Shown here: piece by piece, positions 28,564-41,272 of the stretch
Position numbering within the stretch: the first letter of the stretch is position 1
Layout of the letters: each line of letters opens with the position of its first letter
Assembly (NCBI GenBank): GCA_022497155.1
Contig: MU385769.1
Coordinates: 186,001 to 250,000 of the forward strand
DNA length: 64,000 bases
Direction: 5' to 3'
Source of the DNA: Whalleya microplaca
Lineage: Eukaryota; Ascomycota; Sordariomycetes; Xylariales; Xylariaceae
The notes under the pieces: model-generated
Database searches by the model: none
What the model was told of the DNA's origin: nothing
What the model saw: the letters and a program-made list of their open reading frames with translations, nothing else
Made by a program: the position numbers and the translations under genes

Positions 28564-30487
28564 GGAATCGTCCTTCACTGCCTTTCTGGCTGTCAGCACA
28601 CTGCACTCGCCATAGCCGTGCTTGTTTTTCACCAATGGGCCGTCGGGCCTCAAGACTTCTTGATCTCAACCACCACAGCACTCGCCTGTATGCTCTTATA
28701 AGTTGGCATACCTTTATGCGATAGCACTCGTTTGAACCACTAGCCCTAACTTAGTCTCTCTTTCTAACCATAGGAGTATATGTCCTTAGTCTTGACAACA
28801 GATAATGCTAGTCAATATTCAACAAGCGATCGCTTGACATGTGAATCATCTGCCACATGCATGGCAAACTAATAAATCCATAGGTATGTCTTACTTTTTG
28901 CTGCAAATCCGGTTTCGAAGCAATACCGCACACCACCAGAAGCACTAAGAGCGGCCAGCATAGCTTATATGGGGAAGAGGGTTCAGTGATACTGACGTAT
29001 CTTTCGCATCGGGTTACCAAAAAAGACTTAGGCCTCTGCTTCTTATGTTTCTCTTTCTAGAATTAGCCTCGGTTTACTATGAGGAGGGAATAGGAACATG
29101 TGCCGGGAGCTGTTTTGCTTAACATGGCAGTTTAAGTAGCTGTCACGGCTGGGCGCTATCGTTACAAGGTGTAACGCCAGGTTGGATGGAGATGTCACAA
29201 GGATACGCATGTAGTCGCAACGATTGATAAGATAAAGATAGGTAGTCTAAGTAGATCTTCAACCACTTTATCTTAGGTATCGGAAAGAGCATCGGATTGG
29301 ATATGTACATACCTATATAGGTCTCGCCGAGTATGTATGATCCATTGAGCCAGAATCCCCATAAACTACCTAGGTAGATTTAAAATCAACAGATTTTAAT
29401 TGGTACACTTCAACCCTCTCCCGGCTGTAAGGAACTTCTAACCCGATCTAGCCAGCTCTGAGGCTGATGTGCCCCTACAGGGTTTCTGGGCGGAGCCGAG
29501 CGGATCCGAGCTCCATATCGTTTTCAATCATGCCATCCAATTGGATCGTCATCGGCATCGCCTACTTGTTTGCATTAGTAGGATCCTCTTGTAATTACAT
29601 CTCATATTTGCACATCACTCTCCTTTCAACAGTCACGCTGCATAGTTATTACTGATGAATGTGTTGTTGTGTCCAATATATTAGCAGGTGGGTGTACGTC
29701 TGACAAATGAATGGCTCCGCGCACTGTTCACGGGGCCTGGTAACGTGGAATCGTAAGAGAGCGAGGCCGAGTGAGTAATTCGGCGCTCTACCGAAGTAGG
29801 TTAGAGCCTTTGAAATACTTTGCTTTCCACGGGACTCGCCGATAAAAATCAAGTCTCAACGAGTCATCGACCTAGTCCGGTAACTCAAATTGAGCTCCTT
29901 CATGCCGGCAATGAAGGTAGCCAACAGCGAACAGGCCTCATCGTGCTTTCAGTAAAGCATGTATACGATTTGTTATCTCATCATTATGGTGAACCACTAT
30001 CTACTAGTATCTAGTTCGTGAATAGCGGTGACAAGGGTTGAGGGCATATCAAATCAAGAAGTTGTCATTACTAGCAAGGAATTAGGTCCGTGGATCACGT
30101 ACTAGCAGTAGTAGCTCAACTGACGGGTCCGGCCTGGAGGTTTGACGTCTGTGTGGATTAACATGCCACTTTGATCATGTTAGCAATTGAGTCGTGCTCA
30201 GTCTACGCCTCTACAATGCATATTTAAACAAATTACTCTCTGCCTCCCTGAGTGTGGACACTTCTCTAAATCACAATTTCATACCACGGATATTGAGAGA
30301 GTTCATATCCTATATACGTACAACAACAATAATCCGAAGACGAACGCTAGCGGTGAATTTCGATAAGATTTGTTTTTAAGGGAAGAATTGACAACTGTTG
30401 ACGAGCTTCGGGGTTGCATTATTGGCGCATTGGTCAAGGGGACACAAATTCCAGTTCAGCAACAATTAGTACCTACGAGCTATCCAG
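28564..30487. other. Long intergenic region, no supported gene
   Basis: About 1.9 kb of balanced but gene-free sequence lies here. Frames of 60-70 codons on both strands have no domain features or plausible splice structure. The promoter of the alcohol dehydrogenase gene must lie in its right-hand part. No repeat, tRNA or transposon end was seen. Confidence 0.6.
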
Positions 30488-32153
30488 ATGTTGGGAGGAA
30501 CAAGTGGCCTTGCGAGAGGGAGTGTCCTATTTCGGACTATTCGAACGGCGGCGCTGAACTCAACCGTCCGGACGCCCGCTAGTCAGTGTGTGCGGCGCTT
30601 CAACACAAGCCCGCAGCGGTTATGTTCGCACAACCACGCACCCTCTTATGTACGAAGGGTATCGAGTACGGCGGCACCGAAGATCCCTGAAGAGCAATGG
30701 GCGCAGGTAGTAGAGCGCAAAGGTGGACGTATGTGACTATCCCGCGGAGGTATTCCCGGAAACTTCTAACAGGCCGCAGCTGTGACATACAAGAAGGTTC
30801 CGGTGCCGAAGCCGGGGCCGGATGAAGTCCTGGTCAATGTAAAATACAGTGGCGTATGCCACACCGACTTACATGCCATGAATGGCGACTGGCCTCTTCC
30901 GACGAAGATGCCATTCATTGGTGGACACGAGGGCGCCGGTGTAGTTGTTGCCCGAGGCGAGCTAGTGAAAGATATCGAAATTGGCGACCACGCAGGCATT
31001 AAGGTAATTTCCAATCTGCTACCCCTTTACATCTGGTTTCAAGTACATCTAGAACTGGAGATTTGTTCAACCCGAGACAAGTCTCCTTCCAAAGATGACT
31101 GTCATCCCCAGAATTAGAACCAGCTCCATTCTATGCCTATACAATATTAACGCTTCTTCAGTGGCTGCACGGATCATGCATGAACTGTGAGTTCTGCCGA
31201 AAATCAGACGAATCGCTATGTGAGACCGCCTCTCTATCAGGCTACACAGTAGACGGTACTTTCCAGCAGTACGCAATAGGCAACGCCGCGCATGTAGCGC
31301 GCATACCCAAGGAATGCGACCTCGCCGCCGTCTCACCAATTCTGTGCGCTGGTTTAACGGTGTACAAAGCCCTAAAGGAATCAGGGGCCCATCCAGGCCA
31401 GCACGTCGCTATCGTCGGTGCCGGAGGTGGACTCGGTGTCTTCGCGCTGCAGTACGCAAAGGCAATGGGTCTTCATCCCATTGCCATCGATGGCGGCGAG
31501 GAGAAAAGGAAAATTTGCGAGGACCTCGGAGCTGAATCCTACATCGATTTCACGACGTCGTCTGACATTGTCATGGATGTAAAGAAGGCGACCGGAGGCC
31601 TAGGCCCGGATGCGGCTATATTGCTTGCAGTTCACGAAGGGCCATTCCAGCAGGCGAGTCAGTATATAAAAAGCAAAGGCACGATTGTCTGTGTCGGGCT
31701 TCCTGGCCATGCATTTATCAAAGCACCTGTTTTCGATACCGTCATCCGGTGAGTCACGATTCGAGAAGTTGTTTCAATGCACTCAGGCTGACAAAAGCAA
31801 TGGTAGTGAGATCAATATCAAGGGTAGCTATGTCGGAAACCGCCAAGATACTGCAGAGGCTATCGACTTCTTCAGACGTGGGCTCATAAAAGCACCATAC
31901 AAGTAAGTAGTGAGAAACTTCCTTGCTTTTTCTCCCCAAGGCCGTTCCAAGGTGTTGTGTTACGCCTTGTACCGTCTAATCCAGCCAAGGGAGCTTTATT
32001 TTTCTGAATTCTAGCAAATTACTACTTGTTGTAACAGAGGCTGACTATTATTTTTGTGGTAGGATTGTCGGGCTCTCTGAATTGCAGAGCGTGTATCAAC
32101 TTATGAAGGATGATAAGATCACAGGCCGATATGTTGTCGACACAAGCAAATAG
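30488..32153 (+). CDS. Zinc-dependent alcohol dehydrogenase, mitochondrial-type
   Basis: This medium-chain ADH (yeast ADH1/ADH3 type) interconverts ethanol and acetaldehyde with NAD(H). Five exons: 30,488-30,728, 30,780-31,003, 31,162-31,748, 31,807-31,902 and 32,063-32,153, all in phase; 412 residues. Residues 1 to about 65 are Arg/Ser/Thr-rich with almost no acidic residues, like a mitochondrial transit peptide, then [15 protein letters not shown]. Catalytic zinc ligands are Cys107 (GVCHTDLH), His130/Glu131 (GGHEGAG) and Cys217 ([13 protein letters not shown]). Structural zinc Cys are 161, 164, 167 and 175. The nucleotide fold has GAGGGLG at 241-247 followed by IAIDGG, whose Asp indicates NAD. 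The C-terminus ends GRYVVDTSK as in the family. All key residues are intact. Introns are 51, 158, 58 and 160 bases; the first acceptor was chosen at 30,779 because it restores the [20 protein letters not shown] frame. Converges with the NACHT gene. Confidence 0.95.
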
Positions 32154-33023
32154 ATTGGTCGAGTGAGGCTAAGATGTTATACTTATTGAAGTGTTTCCTG
32201 TACCCCATCTATTGCTTGATCATATAATTCTAGTACAGACCTAGAAATATATATAAGGCTTTCATGGCCTATGATCATCATATCCACATGAGACGCGTAT
32301 TTGTATTGTTCAATTACAAGAGCAACCATTGGTCCAGTGGTCGTCTCAAGGAGATATCATGTCTCAGAAATCTTTGGGCGACGGTCCAACGATAAGTCGA
32401 TACATCGATGAACGGTGTGAGCTGCACTAGCTACCTTTCTCTGACGGATATACCCCTAGGTTATCTCCAGTGTATTTTACTATATTATTCCAAGCTATTC
32501 TACTATTACGTTGCCACGGAGATTTTGATCGATGTCTACATAGACACCCATCAATGCTGAAAACGCTATGGAGGCTGAAGTTACCTACAACGACCTATAC
32601 ATCAAGAAGGTAGGCAATAGAAATGTCAGTGTGAGGTGAAGGGTGGGGTGTGTGCCTATCACCCCAGCGTGAATGCGGGAATGAAGACTAAGTATCATCC
32701 TAGGAAATCAATAAAGATAGGGGTTACCAAAGTATTCGACAAAAGCATCCAAATGAAGATCAAAGATTGAAACATGATTGAAAAGACCTCTAGACGGTGG
32801 CATGATAGTAATGAGATCCCTAGCCAAGTTTTTGGATACAGTGCTAGTACCTCATGATGACGAGATGGTTGGGGCTGGGCTGCCGTAGTAGAAATCATGG
32901 CAGACGAATAGGCCATCGATTGAATATATGTCTGCACTGTAGACTATGGATATATGCAAGATCTTGAAAGACTAAAGACATGACTGCACATGTCGAATCT
33001 TCTTCTCTTCCTTTTCGTAGAGT
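32154..33023. other. Convergent intergenic region
   Basis: This is the tail-to-tail spacer between the alcohol dehydrogenase and the NACHT gene. It holds both 3' ends and no further gene, repeat or RNA that I can see; one 80-codon frame on minus has no features. Confidence 0.6.
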
Positions 33024-36000
33024 TCATTGCCCATCCGTCTTCCACCTCTTTCTTGCCTTTCGCTTGGCCTCTTGGAAAGACTTTCTCAATTTCCTAAAGT
33101 CGATTCTGAATTTCAATAGCCTCGTGCTTTCTGGATCAGCAACGCTATGTGACGAGAGACTCTTCATCTCGCCTCGTGGAATCAATGCTGAGCTCCTTGC
33201 CGAAACGAAACTTTTGTGGCTCAAGTCTTCCGCCCCTCCCTCGTGGCCTGGTTCGGTCTCAGCAGAGACGTTTTCTGGATTAGGTGCAGTACATTGTCCC
33301 GCATGTGCCTCTGCCTCGTTCTGGACGTCTTCCATACTAGGTGTTTCATCTGTAGTTGGTGGGAAGATGAGGTTACCATTCTGGTCCCACTCTTGTTCTA
33401 TCGCTCCCCTTTCTTTCAATAGTACAACGATGCGCTCCAATTCCGATACACCTATATTCATCCGGCAATCGTCATCTAAAATCGACTTTGCAACGGACAA
33501 TATACATAGACTTGCTCTCAATAATGTGCAAGTTCTAGTTTGTCTTCTCCTCGACTCGAATGTCTTCGAATCGAATGAAATGCGAACATTTACATCAACC
33601 CCATGAGGGATTAGCAACACCATTACGTCCAAGTCGTCAAATACCCACATAGGTACTATGTAATCTATATGAATTTCTGACTGTACTGAAGGCATACATC
33701 CGATAAATTCATGCCAAATATCCCGGTCCAGAAAATGATCCGTCGGTCGACTACCCATCTCAATCAAATAGTTCACGATCTCAGGGTATAACTTGCTTCG
33801 GTAATACCGGCCTTTTTTCAATACTGCGTGGCCGAGGAGTGACGTCTCTACATTTTGCAGGAACTGTGGACCGTACTTAGCAACTTTGTGTTTTAGATAG
33901 TGTATCAGTCCATGGCTGATGGCGAATGCCGCGAATGACGTAAATGTTCGCGTTTGATTGCCCTTGGTGAAATCGTACCAAGCCGTCCAGTGACACTGGG
34001 AAGTATCTTCATCCTCGAAGGGATTGTTTTTTCCATTTAAGCGATTGGGAGACGCCTTGTACTCAGCCAGGTGTTCTGTCATCGCTATATCGAGTGCATC
34101 CAATGATCTAGCACACGGTCTAAACACACGCTGGGCGTTTGCTGCCCAGTGACCAGCCATATTGGCTAGTCTCAACAGAACTGACCAATGCATGCCAATA
34201 TCTAACCTAAATGTTTTGATGATGAAAATAGCATTGTAAAGTAGAGCCAGCTCAGGAGAGTAGTCGTTCAAGTCTGGGTGCTTGATGAACTGAGCGCGAA
34301 TGTCATCTTTCTGCAGGAAATCAACAACAGACTTATGGATAAACATAGCCTTCGCATTCATGTGCCTGTTGGAAGTATCGTAAATATCACTATCCTCTAT
34401 GAACCAATGACCTGGTTCGTAGCGGTCTTTTTCGCGTTTTTCGTGAGGTTCATTAGGCTTGATTTCGATAAGCCCTTTACAGCGACTTTTCACTCGGTGC
34501 TCCATTTGCTCAACATGATACTTTACTTCTTCATCAGAAATCGGTGAAACATGAGTCTGACAAACGAGTTCCTCGCTTGCATTCTCGGCGAACCATAGTC
34601 CCATAACACTAAGACCTCCCGAACATTCCACGAGTTGGAGAAGTTTAGCGGTCTGTGACAGGTGCCTAGGCTCAACTCTCAAGAGCATAGCACGATATAG
34701 TTCATGTAGATCTCTCGGAAGATCTTCCGTTCTTTGCCGCAATTCTTGAATCCCATCGCCATCGGTGAGTCCGTCAATTAATGATTCGGTGACTAGACGA
34801 ACCCAAAGAAAAACGCCGGACGAATAGCCCACAATTGAATCAACTAATTCTCTGGACTTTTTATCTCGGGAAACCAACTCTTTCATTCGAGGGTCCTTTT
34901 CAAGATTCTCCCGAACGTATACACGTATATCATCTCTAGTCAGGTCGTGTACCGTGAGTTTCTTGTAGAGAGCGAATTTGTCTTCAAATGCGGGCTCGGG
35001 ACGACTTGATAGAACAAGCTTGACGTTGGGAAAATCCGCCAAGAATCCAGTCAGGTTGAGAAGATTGGTAACAGTTGAGTGAGAGACACTAGGATCGAAC
35101 TCGTCGAGGCCGTCTATAGTGAAAAAGAATCGTATATTTTGCTTCGATCGAAATACGTCTCTGAGCGCTCTTTTTGCTTCTGGAACTGAGGGGCAAGATA
35201 AAGGCCCTGAGTGGTGGAGGGCGGCATGGTATTTCTCTTCGAAGGCTACTGAAATGAGGGAGCGGTCCTCAGCGAGCAGCGTATGCAAGAGGGAGATTAA
35301 CAGGCCTATCTCGGATTTTTGCATATCAGTCCCGTTATAAAAGAAGTAAAACGAGGCGAGGCGCAGCTCCTTTCCAGCTGCCCAAAGTTGAAGATATTCC
35401 GTTGTCCTTGGATCTTCTCTCAAGTACTTCATCACGGTACTCTTCCCAGACCCAGGTTTTCCGGTGATCCAGTAACTACTACGCGTTAGCCTTGAGCATG
35501 AAGACCTACAGTCTTGGTCACTAGAAAAATTGTGATCTTCCTCCAGATCTAATCTAGACTGAAAAATGGGCAATGTATTGTAAACGTACTACAAAGAGGT
35601 TAGCTACCATGTGCTTAAGTACACAACAAACTAAAGAATCACAGATATCCCAAAATTAAAGGGTCAGGGGTTTCACGCGGCAGATATTTATACATACCAC
35701 TTTACTATTTCCTTGAAGAAAATCGACAAAGCTGTCCCATGGCTTGGCGGATGTTCCTGGATTCTGGAAAAGCCATTCAAAGGTTCTCTGGTACTAAAGT
35801 ATCAGGTGTCAGTATATGCCCTTTCAAGATAATTCGTTGACATGTCGAGGTTGCTAAGACCTGCCCTGGAAGATCTTGACTCCCAAATATAACCTCATAG
35901 GGAATTTATACTCCCAAAACAGACTATAAAGAGAGGTCAATGACAATGAACACTACTTACAGGGTGATATATACTATCTTCACGGTCATGCATGCTCTGA

Positions 36001-36813
36001 TACCATAAAGAATTCAGGATAACTGTTTCTGCAAGTAATTTGGCCTCTTTGGTTTCCTGCTGGGGCAATTCTAGAAACCTTGAAACCGGATTAAGCGAGC
36101 GAGATGCTGTCGAGGCCTTTATTTCGCTAAGGGACGCGATAAGCTCCCCATGACGGCTTTCCTCCAATTCGGCATTCCTGTCAAGTAAATTCATCATGTG
36201 TCTAACATCGTCTCGCGATATCGACTGAGTATCAAGGACCCGCTCTAAAGCTTTCAGAGTCTCCTGCAGCTTCTCGTCTGGCTGATGGTCGACCTTCTTC
36301 TTGATGCTGACAATGACGCGCAATTGCAATGCAATTTGGATGCTACTGAGCCTTCCTTCAATCTGTTTAATATCCCTAGCATCCCAGCGGCTGCGCGCGA
36401 CCGCCGTGAAAGCCTTGAACATTGATTTTTGGTCATGGACCTGAGACTTCCTCAGAGCATCGACGAGCTCTTTGCCGATTTCGGAAGCTCGGATGGCAAT
36501 AGCATATAGCTCCTTATGGTCATAAGCATTTGATTTTCACATTGGCGTAATATTGTGCCCACAGCAGCCTTACCTCATCCTCAATGTCGATCTCCTTTCC
36601 ATCGCTCCTTTTGTCACTCTCGATGGGCTGCTCTAATTGAGCTTCTAAGCTCTTCGTAACGCCCTGGATGTTGTTTGCAGCAGTGCCAAGATCTAGATTT
36701 ACATCTGTGCTGCCTTGATTGTATACTTGTTTAGTGTCATTGACGAAATCGAGACCAAGAAAGACGAGTTGCCAGACCGTCTGGGCCAGGCTCAGAGCCG
36801 TTCCAGCGTCCAT
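33024..36813 (-). CDS. NACHT-domain STAND protein (fungal NLR-like)
   Basis: Four exons: 36,813-36,574, 36,512-35,961, 35,793-35,698 and 35,588-33,024 (introns 61, 167 and 109 bases), all in phase; 1,150 residues. Residues 1 to about 270 are helical (starting MDAGTALSLAQTVWQLVFLGL), the effector-type N-terminal region common in fungal NACHT proteins. RTFEWLFQNPG and FVDFLQGN (exon 3) lead into the NTPase: Walker A GKPGSGKST at about 339-347, Walker B FFFTIDGLDEFD at about 450-461, and a sensor-like LVLSSRPEP near 490. The C-terminal half has no WD40, ankyrin or TPR repeats I can see; it ends in a basic tail (KAKRKARKR-like). Exon 4 begins with about 33 residues (YVYNT...LTRSS) before YWITGKPGSGKS that look like extra sequence, so this junction is the least certain. 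Such proteins act in fungal allorecognition and programmed cell death; the role here is inferred. Confidence 0.88.
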
Positions 36814-38045
36814 AATTTCACCCAAATTGGAGAAGGATTTCAAAGTACTGAATTCTTGAGCATTACACCAGCCGCGACTGTGGAAGTAGTATCTCGGGAT
36901 CTTATAATGAGATGTTGGAGGGACTCAACCCCGCCCCGCACGCTGCGCCCCCAGGGGCTTAGACCATCATTAAGGTAGCATCTGCATATGCAAGATTGTT
37001 GAGTTGCCTAGGCAGCTAGGTAAGTAGGTAGCCATGAACTTCGGCTGATAGAAATGTCGCTAAAACAACGCCGTTATTGCCCCAGAGCAATTCCGCCTTA
37101 TACCGCGACAGAATATGTATAGTAAATATCTATAACAGGGTATTCAATGCTATGAAATCTATTATTGGTAGCGTGGATCAAATGCTGGTAGGTGAGTAAT
37201 GTATACCTTCTTCGGTATGTGGTCTTGATAGGTAGAACAAGTACGCGGCGAATTCGCTGGTTCAATAATCAATATTCTTTGCTTACCCTTGTAGCTAGAC
37301 GAAGCTCCGTCTTGATACAGGGCCGAAGGCGTGCTAAAATAAAGCCACTGCCTATACTTCCAATGCACCTCACACTTGATAATTATAATGCTGTTTGTTA
37401 CTTAACCCTCTACTGATGATCTGAGTTACTCGGCGCTAAAGACTTACCATAAAGGTATTCACTAACTCGTTCACCAAATGCCGCTGATTATCCAGAACAT
37501 GAAGAGTATGATGATGTGCTAGCATAAGTTGTTACACACAGTCCGAGTAGATTCACAATTCTTCGGCTCCGCTATTATCTGGCCATGGTCTACATATATA
37601 GGCTAGGGGAACACGGACATCAGCAATATCGCCTACAATTTTTTCCATATAGCTCATGTTCGAAAACGTTCAAGTAACCCCCATCTCGATTAGGGTTAAC
37701 TTGAGTTGAAATATTCCAGGTGAAATGAGGGTGTGTGGCAAGTTGAAAAAAGGAGAATGTTGGTGGGACTGATGGAAAGGGTGTGGATGCTGGATTTGAA
37801 GAAGACCCCAAAGTAAAAAGATAATCCAATGGAAGCATGTATGTATGAGAATATCCTAAGTAGATTGCGAGGCAGAAGGTATTGATAAGTCACTTTCCCT
37901 TCAGGAAACTCATAACTTCACCATCGTAATTACCACCAGTTATAGGACTGATATGAATTAGATTTATTGAATGGCATGTAGACTCACGTATATGATCCCT
38001 ACATGATCATTCATAGTGGAAGATCTTGCCGTGTTTGGAATATCA
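36814..38045. other. Intergenic region
   Basis: It contains the promoter of the NACHT gene and the 3' end of the transcription factor gene. Short frames on both strands (65-74 codons) have no domain or splice support. I see no repeats or RNA genes. Confidence 0.55.
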
Positions 38046-40682
38046 TCATCCCAGATCATTGAAGAAGATGGGATCTATCCCAGGTATGGATGAGTTAAAC
38101 AGGTCCATGATATCGGTCCCCGCTAGGAGGCCCTCATCCATGCCGAATGAATTATCGCCAATAGGAAAAAACAAGGCGTCACCATATTGTGGGAGTTCAA
38201 GACCAGAATCTACAGACATCTAAGAAGTGTCAGTCGTGGGACCTACATGTAATGCCTGATGCGTTAGAAAGGGTCTGTTGTTACCTGTGACGAATTGAAG
38301 TCTGGCTGAGAATGACGGACTGTTAAGAGTGTGTTCTCGCTATCTGTTGCTAAGTTGGTTTGATCTGCCATGTTGAGTGTCCCAGCGGGCAACTTTGACG
38401 ATGCTGATGGTGGACTGCGAAGAGAATTTGAGGCATTCTCATTCTTTGCATTCACGTACTCTCGCGCGATATGTGCAAATTCGCAAATCAAAGAGCCGGG
38501 CAGGTAACCTCCGCTTGCATACTCGATTCTACTGAAGTGGCCTCCAGCTGTATCGAGAAGTGCAAGATTCTGTTTAGCCCCAGGGTGTCGAGGATTCTTG
38601 ATGACCAGATCGAAAAGGACGAAGAGCGACGTAATAGGGATCCCTGCGATGAACCTGGACACTAGCTTGTAAGAAAGAAGATATAAATTTATATTAAGAA
38701 AAGAGCAATCGAAGTGATGGTTGGCCGTCTTACCATAAAGGTGTGTTTGGCTCTACGTCGATGAAAGCCGTCAACTCTAGTGTCGAGCGCGACGATTCCA
38801 TGATGATTCTTGTGCATTCAGCATGACGAGCTGGGGTCACGATACTGTTCGTGTTCGCTGCTAAGTGTAACGTTGCCAGACTTAGGCTCAGTTTAAAACT
38901 ATTGTGTAGGAAATGAAGCCATAGGGTGACAGGACGGAGCAAAGTCGATTGCATCGCATGGGTTCGGAAAGGATCGCCTGGCCTCAGATTGGCAGGAATG
39001 GATAATCGCCACTGTTCTAGTTCAATTTCCAATTGGTCAATGGCATTTAGGTAGTACGTTTTTGGATTGTACACGCCTGAATTTGAGAACAAGGACGCCA
39101 TGGCCTTAGATAGCAGACGTGCGTGTCTCGCTACTATCAAAAACCAGTTAAGGTCGCCCAGCATTGCTTCAGGTACAGCCGGAACCGGGCAGACAATATC
39201 AGAATCAAGGAAAACCTAATGTTATTAGCTTTACAAATCAACGGATGAGCAATGCATTGTAGGTAGGCGCACCGAGTTCCTTCCAAAGTAGAAACTGGAT
39301 ATCTTTTCTAGTGCATAGAGAACCCAAAAGGTCCTATGATAGCTCGCAATGGCACTACCCCTTTGATTCACGTTGCCAAGATTCTGCGCCCTTCTAGCAG
39401 CTTCAGATATTATGAAGTGTTCGATCGCCAAGCAAGATATTCCCAATGAATAAATTGCCATCGAGGTCATCGCTTGAAGCACATCGAGAGAGTCGGGAAG
39501 GGCGAGAAGCTCAGGGAATATTGCCAGGGATCTAGAGAAGAATCTCCAGGCCCTACCCTTTCCAGGCTCAAAGCTTCCATCGCCACCAGCCTGGCATCCA
39601 AGAGCAAGCACTGTATAATATAGTGCTGACCATGCTTTGTTTTGAGCTAGAATATCGCCAATATTGGAACTAGAAGCTTTGCTCTCAAATGCCTTTCGAT
39701 CGAGAAATGGGTAAATAGGGTGAACGCATTCGAAGTATACTGTAAGTCTGTCAGAAAAGCCAGTCACAGAAGTTGCGGTTGAAATAACATTTGATGTTGG
39801 TATCTATTTCAGTTGTGTCGGTGCACCTGTCCGAGGACTCTTCCTTGGTCGCTCCCAGAGATCCAGAAGAGACCTTCTCATGACGTCGCAACCGATACGC
39901 GATCACAGAGGAGATTCTTTGAACCAGCTCTCGCACTTTATCGTTCCCTAATTGGGCTGATAAATATTGCAAACGGCTGTTAGAGAAGAAGGTCAAACTG
40001 TAATTCTCGACTATTTCCATTTCTATTAACTGACTGGCATCACAAAGGGGTGGTCATGACATACCAAATAGTCCGCTCCTCTGTGGGGCTTAGCATCAAA
40101 GTCTCTTCAGAAATCTCGGACATGACTTACCTTCACTGTAAATGGTTTCTTTTGAGATTCAGATGTCCCAGCTTGAGCTAGTAGGTGGTCAACATATAGT
40201 TCAGGCAATGGCCGTTGAGCCTTTCAAGAACAAGTTAGTAATTTCATATTATCTAGAGATATCAATGGGAAGTAACGGACACTTTCGGCGGTTTGCAAGA
40301 CTCCCGTAGCCTGCAAACTCGGCGAGGGGGTACTCGTGATGATGCTATTGGCTGATTATGGGTGTTCGTAAGCTATCTATGTAGATCCGTTGAAAGGTAT
40401 GTGGGAATGTAAACTCACTATTAGGTCTTCGGGGGACCTTTCTGCGACTAAAATGGCATTCAACTTTTCGACGCTTCACCGACACAACGTTAGTATGAGG
40501 TTTGGAATCACATTATAGAGCAAGGACCTTACAATGCAGCTTTCGCATGGCCCGGGATAACCTGCATATTGAAAATCAATATGAAAAACACCGCAATGGA
40601 TTATCATATGCAAACGGTCGGACTTACGATTGCAGCGGATTTTGCGTGCCTTGCACGAATCGCAGCTCTTGAGGACCTCCAT
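38046..40682 (-). CDS. Zn2Cys6 fungal-specific transcription factor
   Basis: Eleven exons reconstruct a 670-residue protein: 40,682-40,628; 40,561-40,533; 40,473-40,419; 40,351-40,281; 40,220-40,131; 40,080-40,065 (a 16-base microexon); 40,022-39,827; 39,747-39,273; 39,215-38,734; 38,654-38,285; 38,219-38,046. The DNA-binding domain lies at the N-terminus: CDSCKARKIRC plus CESCIRRKVEC, Cys 7, 10, 17, 24, 27 and 34, a perfect CX2CX6CX6CX2CX6C. It is assembled only when introns 1 and 2 are removed. A middle region with SLTFFSNSRLQYLS and YFECVHPIYPFLDRKAFE marks the fungal-specific transcription factor domain (Fungal_trans). FYFGRNS joined to VFLDSDIVCPVPAVPEA follows. The tail is acidic/hydrophobic (MDLFNSSIPGIDPIFF), possibly an activation region. 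It is divergent from the ABC transporter gene at 41,273, which is a natural target by position (inference). The microexon and the 79-base intron 39,748-39,826 are the weakest splice calls. Confidence 0.88.
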
Positions 40683-41272
40683 TCCCTGTCAAGTGACCCC
40701 GGCTGCGAGACGGACTAGGAGGAGAAACGTAGTGAATCTAATAGCAACTGAAAGATAGGTATTTGGTGCTCGGATACGGACCTCCCGGACGTGGATTTCT
40801 TCGCGCGTCTTACGAGTTTGCGGCTCCGCAGTGGAGGCCTAACCGGATATGGCAGGTCGGCGCCGACATCGAGAGGATCCACATCGCAAATAGGAGATCG
40901 ACACTGCCGAAGCTGTTGTGCGCGCGGACTCGAAACTGTGTAAGTGGTCCGATTGCTCGATACTGAGCTGATTCCTTGTTTTACGGGTCAGTATAGGGAA
41001 TAGGTACACTATCATTGTGACATAATCGTACCCTAATATTACCATCTAAGATGGCGAGAAAGCCTCCTCGGATCCTTGGCAGGAGTCTAGAGCGTCAGCT
41101 CACATGCAAGCATGAGTTAGGGAACCAACTCACTGGTCGTCCGTGCGAGGCGAGCGATCCGATTTGCTATACGCCGACGTATTTAAACGCGTTCTCCTGC
41201 CTTTGTTTTTGTAGGACTTGTGCCGTAATGCTAGGTAACATCTAAATTGCTTCTTCATCCCTAGCATGTGCC
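40683..41272. promoter_or_regulatory. Shared divergent promoter of transcription factor and ABC transporter
   Basis: 590 bases separate the two start codons. A TATTTAAA-type box at about 41,178-41,186 lies some 90 bases before the transporter ATG. Several CGG/CCG triplets cluster on the factor side. No competing gene is supported; short frames here overlap one another and lack features. Confidence 0.55.
40771..40779. promoter_or_regulatory. CGG-N3-CGG direct repeat, candidate Zn2Cys6 site
   Basis: The string CGGATACGG carries two CGG triplets spaced by three bases. Zn2Cys6 factors as a family bind paired CGG triplets. It lies about 90 bases upstream of the factor's own start, so autoregulation or control of the divergent transporter is possible. 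The evidence is the motif alone. Confidence 0.3.

Noticed and set aside
32980..33606. 208-codon plus-strand frame opposite the NACHT gene
   Set aside because: It is antisense to the 3' exon of the NACHT gene, has no domain, and the minus strand carries the conserved protein.
39747..39830. Frameshift in the transcription factor gene
   Set aside because: A 79-base intron (GTGCACC donor, TCTGACAG acceptor) joins SSDR to LTVYFECVHPIYPF in frame, so no mutation is needed.
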